From NCBI GenBank assembly GCA_945952345.1, contig CAMFIS010000016.1, forward strand, positions 1 through 34,618: 34,618 nt of DNA, in the 5' to 3' direction. The notes under the pieces are model-generated. The model ran no database searches and was not told the origin of the DNA. It saw only the letters and a list, made by a program, of their open reading frames with translations. Made by a program: the position numbers and the translations under genes. This document shows, one piece after another, positions 23,485 to 31,020 of the stretch. The stretch comes from an uncultured Fimbriimonas sp. (GTDB taxonomy: Bacteria > Armatimonadota > Fimbriimonadia > Fimbriimonadales > Fimbriimonadaceae). Within the stretch, counting starts at the first letter, position 1, and every line of letters begins with the position of its first letter.

Positions 23485-25607
23485 GGTTTGAGCCGCACTT
23501 TGAACCTAATATTCGACTTCTCATGGAGTCTCATCCATCGGTTGAAGCGCTTCGGGTCGCTCTCCACGAGCGAGGCCTTAACGAACGATCGACTGAAGGA
23601 TTTTTACGCACTCTCCTTCGAGCCATCCTTGGGGATGCCGCCGACCGCTACACGGGAGCTTCATCGCAACGTCTTCGCCGCATTCAGGCGCTCCGAGAAA
23701 GGCTGCACCTTTCTCTCGCCGAGGTCATTGCCGGGCGTCCTTTGCCCGCCGAAATGACGCCTGAAAGTTTGAACGGATTATTCGAGCAACTCCAGGCGGA
23801 GATGCGAGCGCTTCACGACCCACAAACTTTCATTAATGAAAATCCGCCCCAACCATTCGAACTGGACCTTACTAACGACCCAGCCGCAAGTTCGGATGCC
23901 CATTCGGCACCGGGACAGGGAGAGCAAGGGCTTGTTCGGCCCGCAATAGCCCAATGGTTCGAGCATTTATCCCAAGTAGACCAGGCGCTCTTTCGACGAG
24001 CGCGAGAGGAAGCCGGACAGGAACTGGGCTCACTCATCTTGTCTGAATCCGAAGGCGCGGTTGCGGCTCGCGAAGCCGACCTTCGGGCCCGCTTGGCAAG
24101 AGAAGGCTTTACACCCGACGAGATCAATCGAATTGCCCAGCTTGCCCGAGACGCCGGACATGAGCGGGCCAGGCTCGAGCGAGGACCAGGAGGCGCCGAA
24201 TACAATGCCCGCGCCATCGCCCTCAATGCTCTTCCTGCCGATCTTCGTGCTTTGGTCGAAGGCGACCGATTCCTGGAGAACCTCGCCCACGACAATCCTC
24301 AAATGCTGGCGGAATTGGCCAACCTGTATCGCCGCAATGGCGGATCGTCTCGCAGCGGATTCCGAGCGTACGTTCGACAACGTATGGTCACTCACATCGC
24401 GGGCATGCACGGGGAGTTCATCGCCGCGTTCCAGTTGGGCGAGCATATGACGATCCTGAAGCCACCCGATACGAATGTCACGATTCCGGGTACCGACATC
24501 GTTGGAGTCCTTGCCAACGGCGAGCTTTGGCTCATCGATAATAAGAGCCTCAGCCAGTCGACGCTGGACTCGGTGAGCTCGCTGACCCGAAACTTGCCTG
24601 GCAACATGGCGGACGACTCCGCCGCGCTTTCAACTCATTTGGCCGACATGGCAAGGCAGGGAATCGCGGCTGATCCGAACGTGGTCGCCGCTGCCGGTCG
24701 CCTCGCTCAAGCGACAACGGAGATCGGCAATCTGACTCGAGGTATGACTCCGGACCAAGTTGCAGAACCGGCCATCCAATCCCAGATTCAAGCGATTCTT
24801 AACCGGCACAACATCCGCCGAGTGGTGACCAACGCCTCGAGCGAGGTCACCGGTCTTTCCACCGCCCTGCAGAATATCGGCATTGAATTGCACGACCCGG
24901 GTACGGTAGGTCGCACACCGGGCACGGGAGGAACAGGCGGCACTGGCGGCAGCAGTTCACCACCTCCGGGAAGTCCTCCACCAGTAGGTCCTCCTCCAAC
25001 TGGAGTTCCTCCAACGGGCGCCGCGTCCATGCAAAGCAACCCGACGCCGAGAGTTCCTCCGCGCGGAACCTTGCCCACGCCTGAACTTCGAGTCGCATCC
25101 GACGCCAGGCTCAATCCCGGCCAATGGACGATCAACCACAGCACCGGCGAAACCGTCATTTGCAATTACACCGGCTTGGGTCATGAGCGAATGGGCACCG
25201 AGAATGCCCTCCCCAGCGGCATCGAGGTCGGTCTGCCCGGCTGGCATCGAGCTCACAGCCAAGGTGCTGGATTGAACGAATCCGCACATGGAATTCTTTA
25301 TGCTCCACCTGAAGTGAACCTGGGATACCAGAACCTGGGCATCGAGACCTTCATGCGAGACACATCCCGCATGTTGCCACCCGAGACGCGAATGGTCCTA
25401 ACCACGGCGACCCGGGCCCAGCCAGGTGGCCAACACATCCTGGCTTCAATTCAATACAAGATCGAGATCGAAGTCAACGGAGTCCGCACTCGAATTATCG
25501 AAGCCGGAATCGACGTTCAGAACATCCGCGACAATCCCCGGGTCGACATTTGGGCCCAGCAATTTGCCGATATCGAACCCTTCTTACCACCCCTTCCAAG
25601 ACGATGA
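23481..25607 (+). CDS. Predicted CIS effector: PD-(D/E)XK-like segment plus polymorphic-toxin-type-4-like C-terminus
   Basis: This 708-aa protein has a helical N-terminal half (residues 1-300). A nuclease-like segment follows: HGEFIAAFQLGE at 309-320, PGTDIVGV with Asp339 at 336-343, and LIDNK at 351-355. Spacing and order fit the E...D...(D/E)xK core of restriction-type nucleases, with DNK in place of ExK. A Gly/Ser/Pro linker (about 477-530) leads to a C-terminal domain, about 545-708, with an HSTGE-type start, GWHRAHSQGAG at 587-597, YAPPEVNLGYQNLGIE and IDVQNIRDNPRVD. The HRAHSQG and YAP-x-x-VN-x-x-x-QN-x-GIE pattern is what I recall for Bacterial toxin 4 domains. A modular toxin inside a CIS operon is most simply a payload. 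No separate immunity gene is apparent next to it. Confidence 0.65.
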   Translation: MRFEPHFEPNIRLLMESHPSVEALRVALHERGLNERSTEGFLRTLLRAILGDAADRYTGASSQRLRRIQALRERLHLSLAEVIAGRPLPAEMTPESLNGLFEQLQAEMRALHDPQTFINENPPQPFELDLTNDPAASSDAHSAPGQGEQGLVRPAIAQWFEHLSQVDQALFRRAREEAGQELGSLILSESEGAVAAREADLRARLAREGFTPDEINRIAQLARDAGHERARLERGPGGAEYNARAIALNALPADLRALVEGDRFLENLAHDNPQMLAELANLYRRNGGSSRSGFRAYVRQRMVTHIAGMHGEFIAAFQLGEHMTILKPPDTNVTIPGTDIVGVLANGELWLIDNKSLSQSTLDSVSSLTRNLPGNMADDSAALSTHLADMARQGIAADPNVVAAAGRLAQATTEIGNLTRGMTPDQVAEPAIQSQIQAILNRHNIRRVVTNASSEVTGLSTALQNIGIELHDPGTVGRTPGTGGTGGTGGSSSPPPGSPPPVGPPPTGVPPTGAASMQSNPTPRVPPRGTLPTPELRVASDARLNPGQWTINHSTGETVICNYTGLGHERMGTENALPSGIEVGLPGWHRAHSQGAGLNESAHGILYAPPEVNLGYQNLGIETFMRDTSRMLPPETRMVLTTATRAQPGGQHILASIQYKIEIEVNGVRTRIIEAGIDVQNIRDNPRVDIWAQQFADIEPFLPPLPRR

Positions 25608-26095
25608 GCAGCTACCAAAACTATCTGACCCTTCCTTCGGTGATCATCTCCGATGGCATCATCCCGATTCCTTTGTGGGCGGTAACCCAATTTTCGATAT
25701 CGGAGAGTTACCATTTGCCAGCAATCGCGAGTTCGAACCAGCGAGCGATTTTGCCGGTCCACGACGATACCATCTCGTTCAGCGGTGTGCTGGTAGGTCT
25801 GGAGCGCGAAGCTTGGAAGTTTGCTCTCGAGACCATGGCCGAAGCGAGCAAGCGTGGTACGGCTCTAGCGGCATATTCGGGCGGGGCGGTCTCCGGACTT
25901 ATCCTAGTCAGCTCCATGACGATTCGTACCGACATGCAAATCGAATCACTTTCTTTTTCGAATAGTTCAGCGAAGCGGCAGACCATCGATGTGTCGGTCA
26001 GCATGAAGCATCTTCCTCGGCCGGGCATGCTCGACAAGATTTTCGATATCGCCTCGATCGGCATTAGCATGCTCGGCGATGCGGGAGGCAACTGA
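25604..26095 (+). CDS. Tail protein U-like / tube-terminator or second tube protein
   Basis: I choose ATG 25604, overlapping the stop of the effector gene as ATGA, giving 163 aa. The protein has strand-rich patterns LPSVIISDGIIPIPLWAV, ILPVHDDTISFSGVLVG, a helix (EAWKFALETMAEASKRG) and VSGLILVSSMTIRTDMQIE, then SSAKRQTIDVSVSMKHL. The order resembles phage P2 tail protein gpU and similar tube-end proteins: a conserved D-T-I-x-(F/L)-x-G-V-L strand, then a helix, then the final T-I-D-V-x-V strand. This is pattern similarity only. It would sit at an end of the tube or adapt the hub. No LysM motif is visible, so it is not the usual Afp7-type protein. Confidence 0.5.
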   Translation: MSSYQNYLTLPSVIISDGIIPIPLWAVTQFSISESYHLPAIASSNQRAILPVHDDTISFSGVLVGLEREAWKFALETMAEASKRGTALAAYSGGAVSGLILVSSMTIRTDMQIESLSFSNSSAKRQTIDVSVSMKHLPRPGMLDKIFDIASIGISMLGDAGGN

Positions 26096-26745
26096 TGCGA
26101 TACGCGCTTGCCAGTTTGCTCACTCCCGATCCGGTGGCCGTAAACCCGGATGGATGGACAAATCCAGATTCGACCCTAACGGCGTCTTTACCGATCACCA
26201 CGAGTCTGACCGCCAACGTGCAAGCAAAGATGATCTTCCCCCTGGGACTGGCGAAGCAGGTGGTGCAGATGGATGGGTCAACGGTTTTGGACTCCTCAAC
26301 CGAGCAATGGGAAACTTATCCCGCCATACCAACCGGAGATCGCCTCGATCCACTGATGTCTTGCCCGAAGTTCGTGGTCAAGAATGGAGCGGTGACGCTC
26401 GGCATCGTCCCGTTTGTTAGTGGGTACGCCTTTGGAGTGGGTTCTACCGAACACGGCAAACTCAGCGTGCAGATTCAATTGAATTCATGGCAAGTGTGTT
26501 TGGGCAACCTGCGAGAGACCGGCACGTTTGGTTCGAGAGTTGACTTCTCCTTCCGCCAAGCCGACAAAGCGAGCAACTCGTTTGATATTCCCAAGGTTCA
26601 CCCCTACGTTGTGATGAGGGAGATTGCGAGTCTGCCAGCTCTGCAGGTCGCGGAGGTCGTGATCCTGAGTAACTGGTGGATCCCTCGCATTTACGAAGAA
26701 CTCAAGCCAATGCGTGGTCGAAGCCGCAAGAAGGTGAAAAAGTGA
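26095..26745 (+). CDS. CIS baseplate-region protein, unknown
   Basis: This 216-aa protein is coupled to its neighbour on both sides (TGATG at its start, GTGA at its end), so it is made with the hub. It is beta-rich, with repeats of hydrophobic strands (LTASLPITTSLTANVQAKM, then KFVVKNGAVTLGIVPFVSGY and KLSVQIQLNSWQVCLG) and ends in a very basic tail (RGRSRKKVKK). No membrane helix or catalytic motif. It is placed where other CIS encode a hub adaptor or a LysM-containing protein before the VgrG-like spike. Function is inferred from place only. Confidence 0.55.
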   Translation: MRYALASLLTPDPVAVNPDGWTNPDSTLTASLPITTSLTANVQAKMIFPLGLAKQVVQMDGSTVLDSSTEQWETYPAIPTGDRLDPLMSCPKFVVKNGAVTLGIVPFVSGYAFGVGSTEHGKLSVQIQLNSWQVCLGNLRETGTFGSRVDFSFRQADKASNSFDIPKVHPYVVMREIASLPALQVAEVVILSNWWIPRIYEELKPMRGRSRKKVKK

Positions 26746-28742
26746 GCTTCCTCGACACTCAGGCGAAGAACCAGAAGGCTGGTAACCAAGCCGGTTACGT
26801 GCTGGACTTCTTCAAGATCCAGTCCAATGGGCATGTCGACGAATCATCGGTGGCTCTGTCCGTTTCCTCCGACAATTACTTCACCAAGGTGGAAGCGACA
26901 ATGCCCGCGACGTTTTCAGCTGGGCGGTATGTCTTCGAGATCGAGGGGCTGACCGATGCCGACTATGCCAAGATCGCGCCCGGCAACACGTCGGCGGCAA
27001 GCGTCATTAAGCTCTATCTCTACTGGGGCGACGTGATCAACAGTGTGGCATCGTACTTCACGAATTTCGTGAAGCCGGGCAGCCTATCGGATTCGGACAA
27101 GCCAGATGCCATCGTGGCCGTCCTGCAAATCTTAAAGGTCAGCCGGACCGTGGGCGAGAATCGTTACATCACCAAGGTCGAAGCAATCGAGCGAGTGTTC
27201 TATCAGTGTCGGAACGCGATGACGCCGAGTCATGAGCCCATGCCCTACCGGGACGCGATTCAAACCCTTTGCCAAGCCGCGGTGGTCGACGTCGATCTCT
27301 ATCCCGCCAGCGGAAATCTGACGAATCCGCCAAGCGGCAGCGGAGCCGAAAGTTTCACGTTTGTTCCTGCCGATACTATCGCAAAGAGTCTTCGGGATCT
27401 TGGTAATCGCGTTCAGGAAAGCTCCGGCAAATTTGGCCGAGGAATGCTGATGATTCGAGACGGAAAACTGGTCTTTGGCGTGCGACCGATTCCCTATCCT
27501 ATGGGTACGACACCGGTCGATCTCTTGGCTAGCAATGGACTCGTCAAGGTCGAACTCACGGGATCTTCCGCCTCCGATCCTTTTTCAGACTACTCAGAAG
27601 ACACGGCATCAACTCAGGTAACCCGGCCGTCCTATTCGATCGTCCTTAAGGGGCGACCCGATCTGAAGCCAGGAATGATGGTTCGATTCGATCTTTCGCC
27701 GGAGAATACTGGCGACGTCGAGCCGAACCTCAAGGATTCCCTACTCGGCGTCTTCGCCGGATCGTTTGCCGCAACAGAAGCTATCACCAATCCTAAGTGG
27801 GCGTATATCGAGTCGGTTCAGCATCGACTCGGCCGAGAGCAGGGCTTCATTACCACGCTGGCTTGTATTGGCGTTCCCACATCGGATGGGGATGATGCTT
27901 GGGACGGCAGAACTCCTGTTCCAGCCGGAGCCGCGGCAACACAATCGGACAATGCGACGTCGGCCGACCCAGCCGAGCGAGCCGCTACCGCTATTCGCCG
28001 ACTCTCGGACCAGAGCGATCGACGAGTTGGGCTCGACGTTGCCGAAGTTCGGTCGTTCGTCTCGAACAGCGCTCAAGAGCCAACTAGCCAGACCGAAGTC
28101 GCTTGGTGCGGCCTGATCAACGCCGATGGCCGCCCGAACCAAAGTCGACGCCTCCCAATCTCGCGGCAAATTCGAGTTGTGAAGGAAGGCATTCCGTACG
28201 TTTCGCCTTTCGCTTGGGGCAAGTGCGGGTTGATTCTTCCCCGCTATCCAGGCATGCGGGTGGCGGTAGGGTTCCGTAATGGCGCTCCCTCGGATGCCAT
28301 CGACCTTGGCGGAATCTATGAGACCGGCAAGACGGGAACAAACGCTCAGCCTGGAGACTACTGGCTCTCCCTTCCGGCAAAGGTGCCGGCTTCGCAACGC
28401 CAACAGTTGGGCGAAAGCGACACGCCACAAGACTATTCCGACGCGGTCTCGAACGACCTCATCGACGCCGATGGCCACCGAGTGATCGAAGTTGGCGAGT
28501 TCACCGTTCGGGTCAATGAGCTAAGCGCTCTCAAGAAAGCGGGGGAACGCCCTGCACGAGCCTCGATTGCCAACAGCATCACCATCGAACATGCCAAAGG
28601 AGGCTCCTCGATCGTGTTGAAAGACAACGGGGACATCATCATCACCGGCAAGAACATTACGCTCGACGCCGGCTCGGGCAACATCAACCTCAAAGCATCG
28701 AAGGTCGACGTTGCCGTTTCCTCGGAGATGAACGTGCACTGA
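26742..28742 (+). CDS. VgrG-like baseplate hub and spike protein
   Basis: I choose GTG 26742 (666 aa): it overlaps the previous stop as GTGA and has AAGGTG about 6 nt upstream. An ATG at 26676 inside the upstream gene is less likely. The N-terminal part (VLDFFKIQSNGHVDESSVA, KVEATMPATFSAGRYVFEI) fits the gp27-like hub. The middle (around 470-570) includes an OB-fold-like segment ending PFAWGKCGLILPRYPGMRV and AVGFRNGAPSDAI, as in gp5/VgrG. The last 45 residues show the spike beta-helix rhythm: SIVLKDNGDIIITGKNITL, DAGSGNINLKASKVDV. It forms the trimeric spike under the tube and carries the PAAR-like tip encoded next. No extra effector domain is attached. Confidence 0.82.
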   Translation: MSFLDTQAKNQKAGNQAGYVLDFFKIQSNGHVDESSVALSVSSDNYFTKVEATMPATFSAGRYVFEIEGLTDADYAKIAPGNTSAASVIKLYLYWGDVINSVASYFTNFVKPGSLSDSDKPDAIVAVLQILKVSRTVGENRYITKVEAIERVFYQCRNAMTPSHEPMPYRDAIQTLCQAAVVDVDLYPASGNLTNPPSGSGAESFTFVPADTIAKSLRDLGNRVQESSGKFGRGMLMIRDGKLVFGVRPIPYPMGTTPVDLLASNGLVKVELTGSSASDPFSDYSEDTASTQVTRPSYSIVLKGRPDLKPGMMVRFDLSPENTGDVEPNLKDSLLGVFAGSFAATEAITNPKWAYIESVQHRLGREQGFITTLACIGVPTSDGDDAWDGRTPVPAGAAATQSDNATSADPAERAATAIRRLSDQSDRRVGLDVAEVRSFVSNSAQEPTSQTEVAWCGLINADGRPNQSRRLPISRQIRVVKEGIPYVSPFAWGKCGLILPRYPGMRVAVGFRNGAPSDAIDLGGIYETGKTGTNAQPGDYWLSLPAKVPASQRQQLGESDTPQDYSDAVSNDLIDADGHRVIEVGEFTVRVNELSALKKAGERPARASIANSITIEHAKGGSSIVLKDNGDIIITGKNITLDAGSGNINLKASKVDVAVSSEMNVH

Positions 28743-29065
28743 TGGCTTTTGTTCTCACTACCGGCGCCGATATCGAATGTTCCGCGAGTGGCAAAGTCCA
28801 ACTCAGTGGCAGCCACAAGCTGAAAGTGTCGGGACAGTCCGTTATCACGCCGGATGACGTCAATCACAAGACAATTTCTGGGTGCACGATTGCGAACTCG
28901 AACAGCACCAAGCAATGCACGACCGTCACCAGCGCGTCGGGAGGCTCGCCGAAATTGAAAGTCGACGGGACTGCCGTCGCCATCGACAGCCTTACCGGCA
29001 GCAGCGACGGTACAACCCCGGCAATCTCCGTCAAGTCCGCTGGACAATCGAAACTCAAGGGATAA
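28742..29065 (+). CDS. PAAR-like spike tip protein
   Basis: This 107-aa protein is coupled to the spike gene (TGATG). It starts AFVLTTGADIECSASGKV, the form seen in PAAR-like proteins of extracellular CIS (FVLTT-x-(A/S)-x-I-x-C). Cysteines at 13, 48 and 59 could bind a metal in place of the His/Cys set of classical PAAR proteins. Internal repeats LSGSHKLKVSGQ and GSPKLKVDGTAV, with a final QSKLKG, give the beta-rich cone. It is expected to cap the VgrG-like trimer and sharpen the puncturing tip. Position directly after the spike and before the gp25-like gene is the usual CIS order. Confidence 0.78.
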   Translation: MAFVLTTGADIECSASGKVQLSGSHKLKVSGQSVITPDDVNHKTISGCTIANSNSTKQCTTVTSASGGSPKLKVDGTAVAIDSLTGSSDGTTPAISVKSAGQSKLKG

Positions 29066-29069
29066 CTCA

Positions 29070-29576
29070 ATGGCTAACACCACACTCGACAAGCAAGCAA
29101 TACAGAATCAGGTTCTGGGCCGATCTTTCCGCCTCGAGCAAGTTGTCCCCGGATTTGAAATCGGGAGAGACATCGCGTTTGGCACGGGTCCTAATGGCAA
29201 AGACATCCAGTGGGTTCAAGGCATCGATTGCCTTGGACAAGCCCTCCGCAATGCGCTTACGACTGCGTTGGGCAGCGATGTATTCAACGTCAACTTCGGC
29301 TTCGATGGCCTCAATGCCCTCGCCGAGGAAACCGATCCCGTGATCATGCGCGAACGAGTGCGGATCTCGGTCATAAAAGTCTTACAACGGGACGCCCGCA
29401 TCCGGCGTATCCTCGACGTTAAATTGCTCGATGGGCGGCTTGATCCCTCCACCGGCAACGTCGATTCCACACTTCCGGTGTCGCTCAGCCGCGAGCTCAG
29501 CGTCGTCGTTTCTTTCGAAGTCGTGACGGGCGATCAGTTCACCGTCACGATGGGGCAGGTGAAATCCAATGGCTGA
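29070..29576 (+). CDS. GPW/gp25 family baseplate wedge protein
   Basis: This 168-aa protein starts at ATG 29070, 4 bp after the previous stop. It has the gp25/gpW features: a leading helix (QNQVLGRSFRLEQVVPGF), DIQWVQGIDCLGQALRNAL, GSDVFNVNFGFDGLNAL, then RERVRISVIKVLQRDARIRRI with a final domain strand LSRELSVVVSFEVVTGDQF. The R-x-x-I-x-x-x-L and D-x-R-I-x-x-I pair is the family hallmark. It forms the baseplate inner wedge and is believed to nucleate the sheath. It overlaps the J-like gene by 8 bp. Confidence 0.82.
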   Translation: MANTTLDKQAIQNQVLGRSFRLEQVVPGFEIGRDIAFGTGPNGKDIQWVQGIDCLGQALRNALTTALGSDVFNVNFGFDGLNALAEETDPVIMRERVRISVIKVLQRDARIRRILDVKLLDGRLDPSTGNVDSTLPVSLSRELSVVVSFEVVTGDQFTVTMGQVKSNG

Positions 29577-31020
29577 TTCCAACACGCAAATTCTCGATAT
29601 CGGGGCTGTCCTCTCGCTGGACTCAAAGGTCCACCAAACCACGAATTCCGATGGCTTCGGGATCACCGAAAGTGGTTTTCTGGCCAAGCCCTTTGCCCAG
29701 CTTCTCACCGAGAAACTCAGCCTCGCCCAGATGCTTTTTGGCAACGATATCGACATCTCGTCGGGTTCATCGATTCGAAAGCTCTTGGAGATTTCAGCTC
29801 TGGAAGAAGCTCGAATGTGGGCCGCTCTCGACGCGGCATACGACAACTCTTACGTCACCACTGCCACCGGCGAAGCGCTCTCGAAACTCGGCGCAGAGCT
29901 CGGTATCAGCCGTCCCCACATGGAAGCGCGGGGGACGGTGAAACTCACTTTGGCCGCCGCCTTGCCCGGAGGAATCAACAGCCTGACCATCCCCCGTGGC
30001 TCGCGCATGACAACCAGCGGCGGCCATCAAGTTGCGACCGACGAGACCGTCACTCTCTCGGCTCAAGGGCAATCGGCGGTGATCAAAGTCGTGGCCTTCT
30101 ATCCTGGACCCGAGCACAACCTCGATCCCAATGCAGTTGACGGAACCGCCCATCCGCAAAAGATTAATGACTGGATGCGTGGCGATTCTTCCCTCGAAGA
30201 AATGGTTCATGTGGAAACCCTGGCGGGCAAAACGATGGTCACGATCGACCATACCGCACCGCTGGCTGGAGGCGAGAACTATTGGTCGGACACCCGATAT
30301 CGCCAACTCTTGCTGCGGGCTCCTCGCTCGGTTTGGACTATCGAAGCAATCGAGACCGCCGTCTCCTTGGTGCCCGGAGTTCGGCAAGTGCGCGTCTACG
30401 ACGGCCGTGGCGGACTCGATATCAACCAATCCATCTTCGGCAACTTCAACTTCATCGAGCGAGTCTTCAGCGCCGAACGAGACCTCGGCAGCCCTTACTA
30501 CTTCAGCGTCCTCGTAGCACCGACTCCCGCCGCGATTTGGGATGGACCGACCGGTTTACAGAAGGCCGTCGAAACCGTGATCGAAGACCTTCGGCCGGTC
30601 GGAATCTTCCCTCAGGTCACCAGCGCGCAGGAAGTCGGCATTGGCATCAAAGGCAAGATCGTGGTCAACTATCCGCTACCAAATGGAACCAGGGCTCAGA
30701 TCAATGCCTCCCAAGCCGCGATCGCCCTCAAAAATCGCATCTACGATCTCGTCCGCAACTACATCGAATCGCTCAAAATCCAGGATCCGGTTCGACACTA
30801 CGAAGTTTCGTACGCCATCCTTAGTGACCCCGCAGTGGTGGATGTGCAAGACCTGCATCTCATCCAATACCCACCAGGATTCGACGGTTTCGACCTCAGC
30901 CAAGCGGTCTCGGCCACGGCGGTGACGACCTTCAATCCAGGCCAGAACGTGCAACTTGGCGCCGACCAGGTTCCCGTCTTCCTGGATGCGCCAAACACCA
31001 GCGATTTGGAGATTGTGTAG
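29569..31020 (+). CDS. Baseplate J/gp47-like wedge protein
   Basis: This 483-aa protein has the baseplate J-like pattern: an N-terminal helical start (LTEKLSLAQMLFGNDIDISSG, then IRKLLEISALEEARMWAALD), ATGEALSKLGAELGISRP, the PRGSRMTTSGGHQVATDE strand block and the ENYWSDTRYRQLLLRAPR motif. It continues with TAVSLVPGVRQVRVYDGRGG, as in gp47 proteins (the V-x-x-V-x-G-V-x-x-(A/V)-x-V repeat). It links the wedge to the hub in the baseplate. It overlaps the gp25-like gene by 8 bp, and its TAG stop shares one base with the GTG start of the next gene. Confidence 0.83.
   Translation: MADSNTQILDIGAVLSLDSKVHQTTNSDGFGITESGFLAKPFAQLLTEKLSLAQMLFGNDIDISSGSSIRKLLEISALEEARMWAALDAAYDNSYVTTATGEALSKLGAELGISRPHMEARGTVKLTLAAALPGGINSLTIPRGSRMTTSGGHQVATDETVTLSAQGQSAVIKVVAFYPGPEHNLDPNAVDGTAHPQKINDWMRGDSSLEEMVHVETLAGKTMVTIDHTAPLAGGENYWSDTRYRQLLLRAPRSVWTIEAIETAVSLVPGVRQVRVYDGRGGLDINQSIFGNFNFIERVFSAERDLGSPYYFSVLVAPTPAAIWDGPTGLQKAVETVIEDLRPVGIFPQVTSAQEVGIGIKGKIVVNYPLPNGTRAQINASQAAIALKNRIYDLVRNYIESLKIQDPVRHYEVSYAILSDPAVVDVQDLHLIQYPPGFDGFDLSQAVSATAVTTFNPGQNVQLGADQVPVFLDAPNTSDLEIV

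Noticed and set aside
27741-28478. 245-codon minus-strand open frame
   Set aside because: Antisense to the VgrG-like spike gene, no family features.
29569-31020. General reassignment of TAG as a sense codon (to explain the amber gene at 4780)
   Set aside because: The J-like gene ends in TAG exactly at the start of the next gene, and the 786-aa and 377-aa genes also end in TAG, so TAG works as a stop here.
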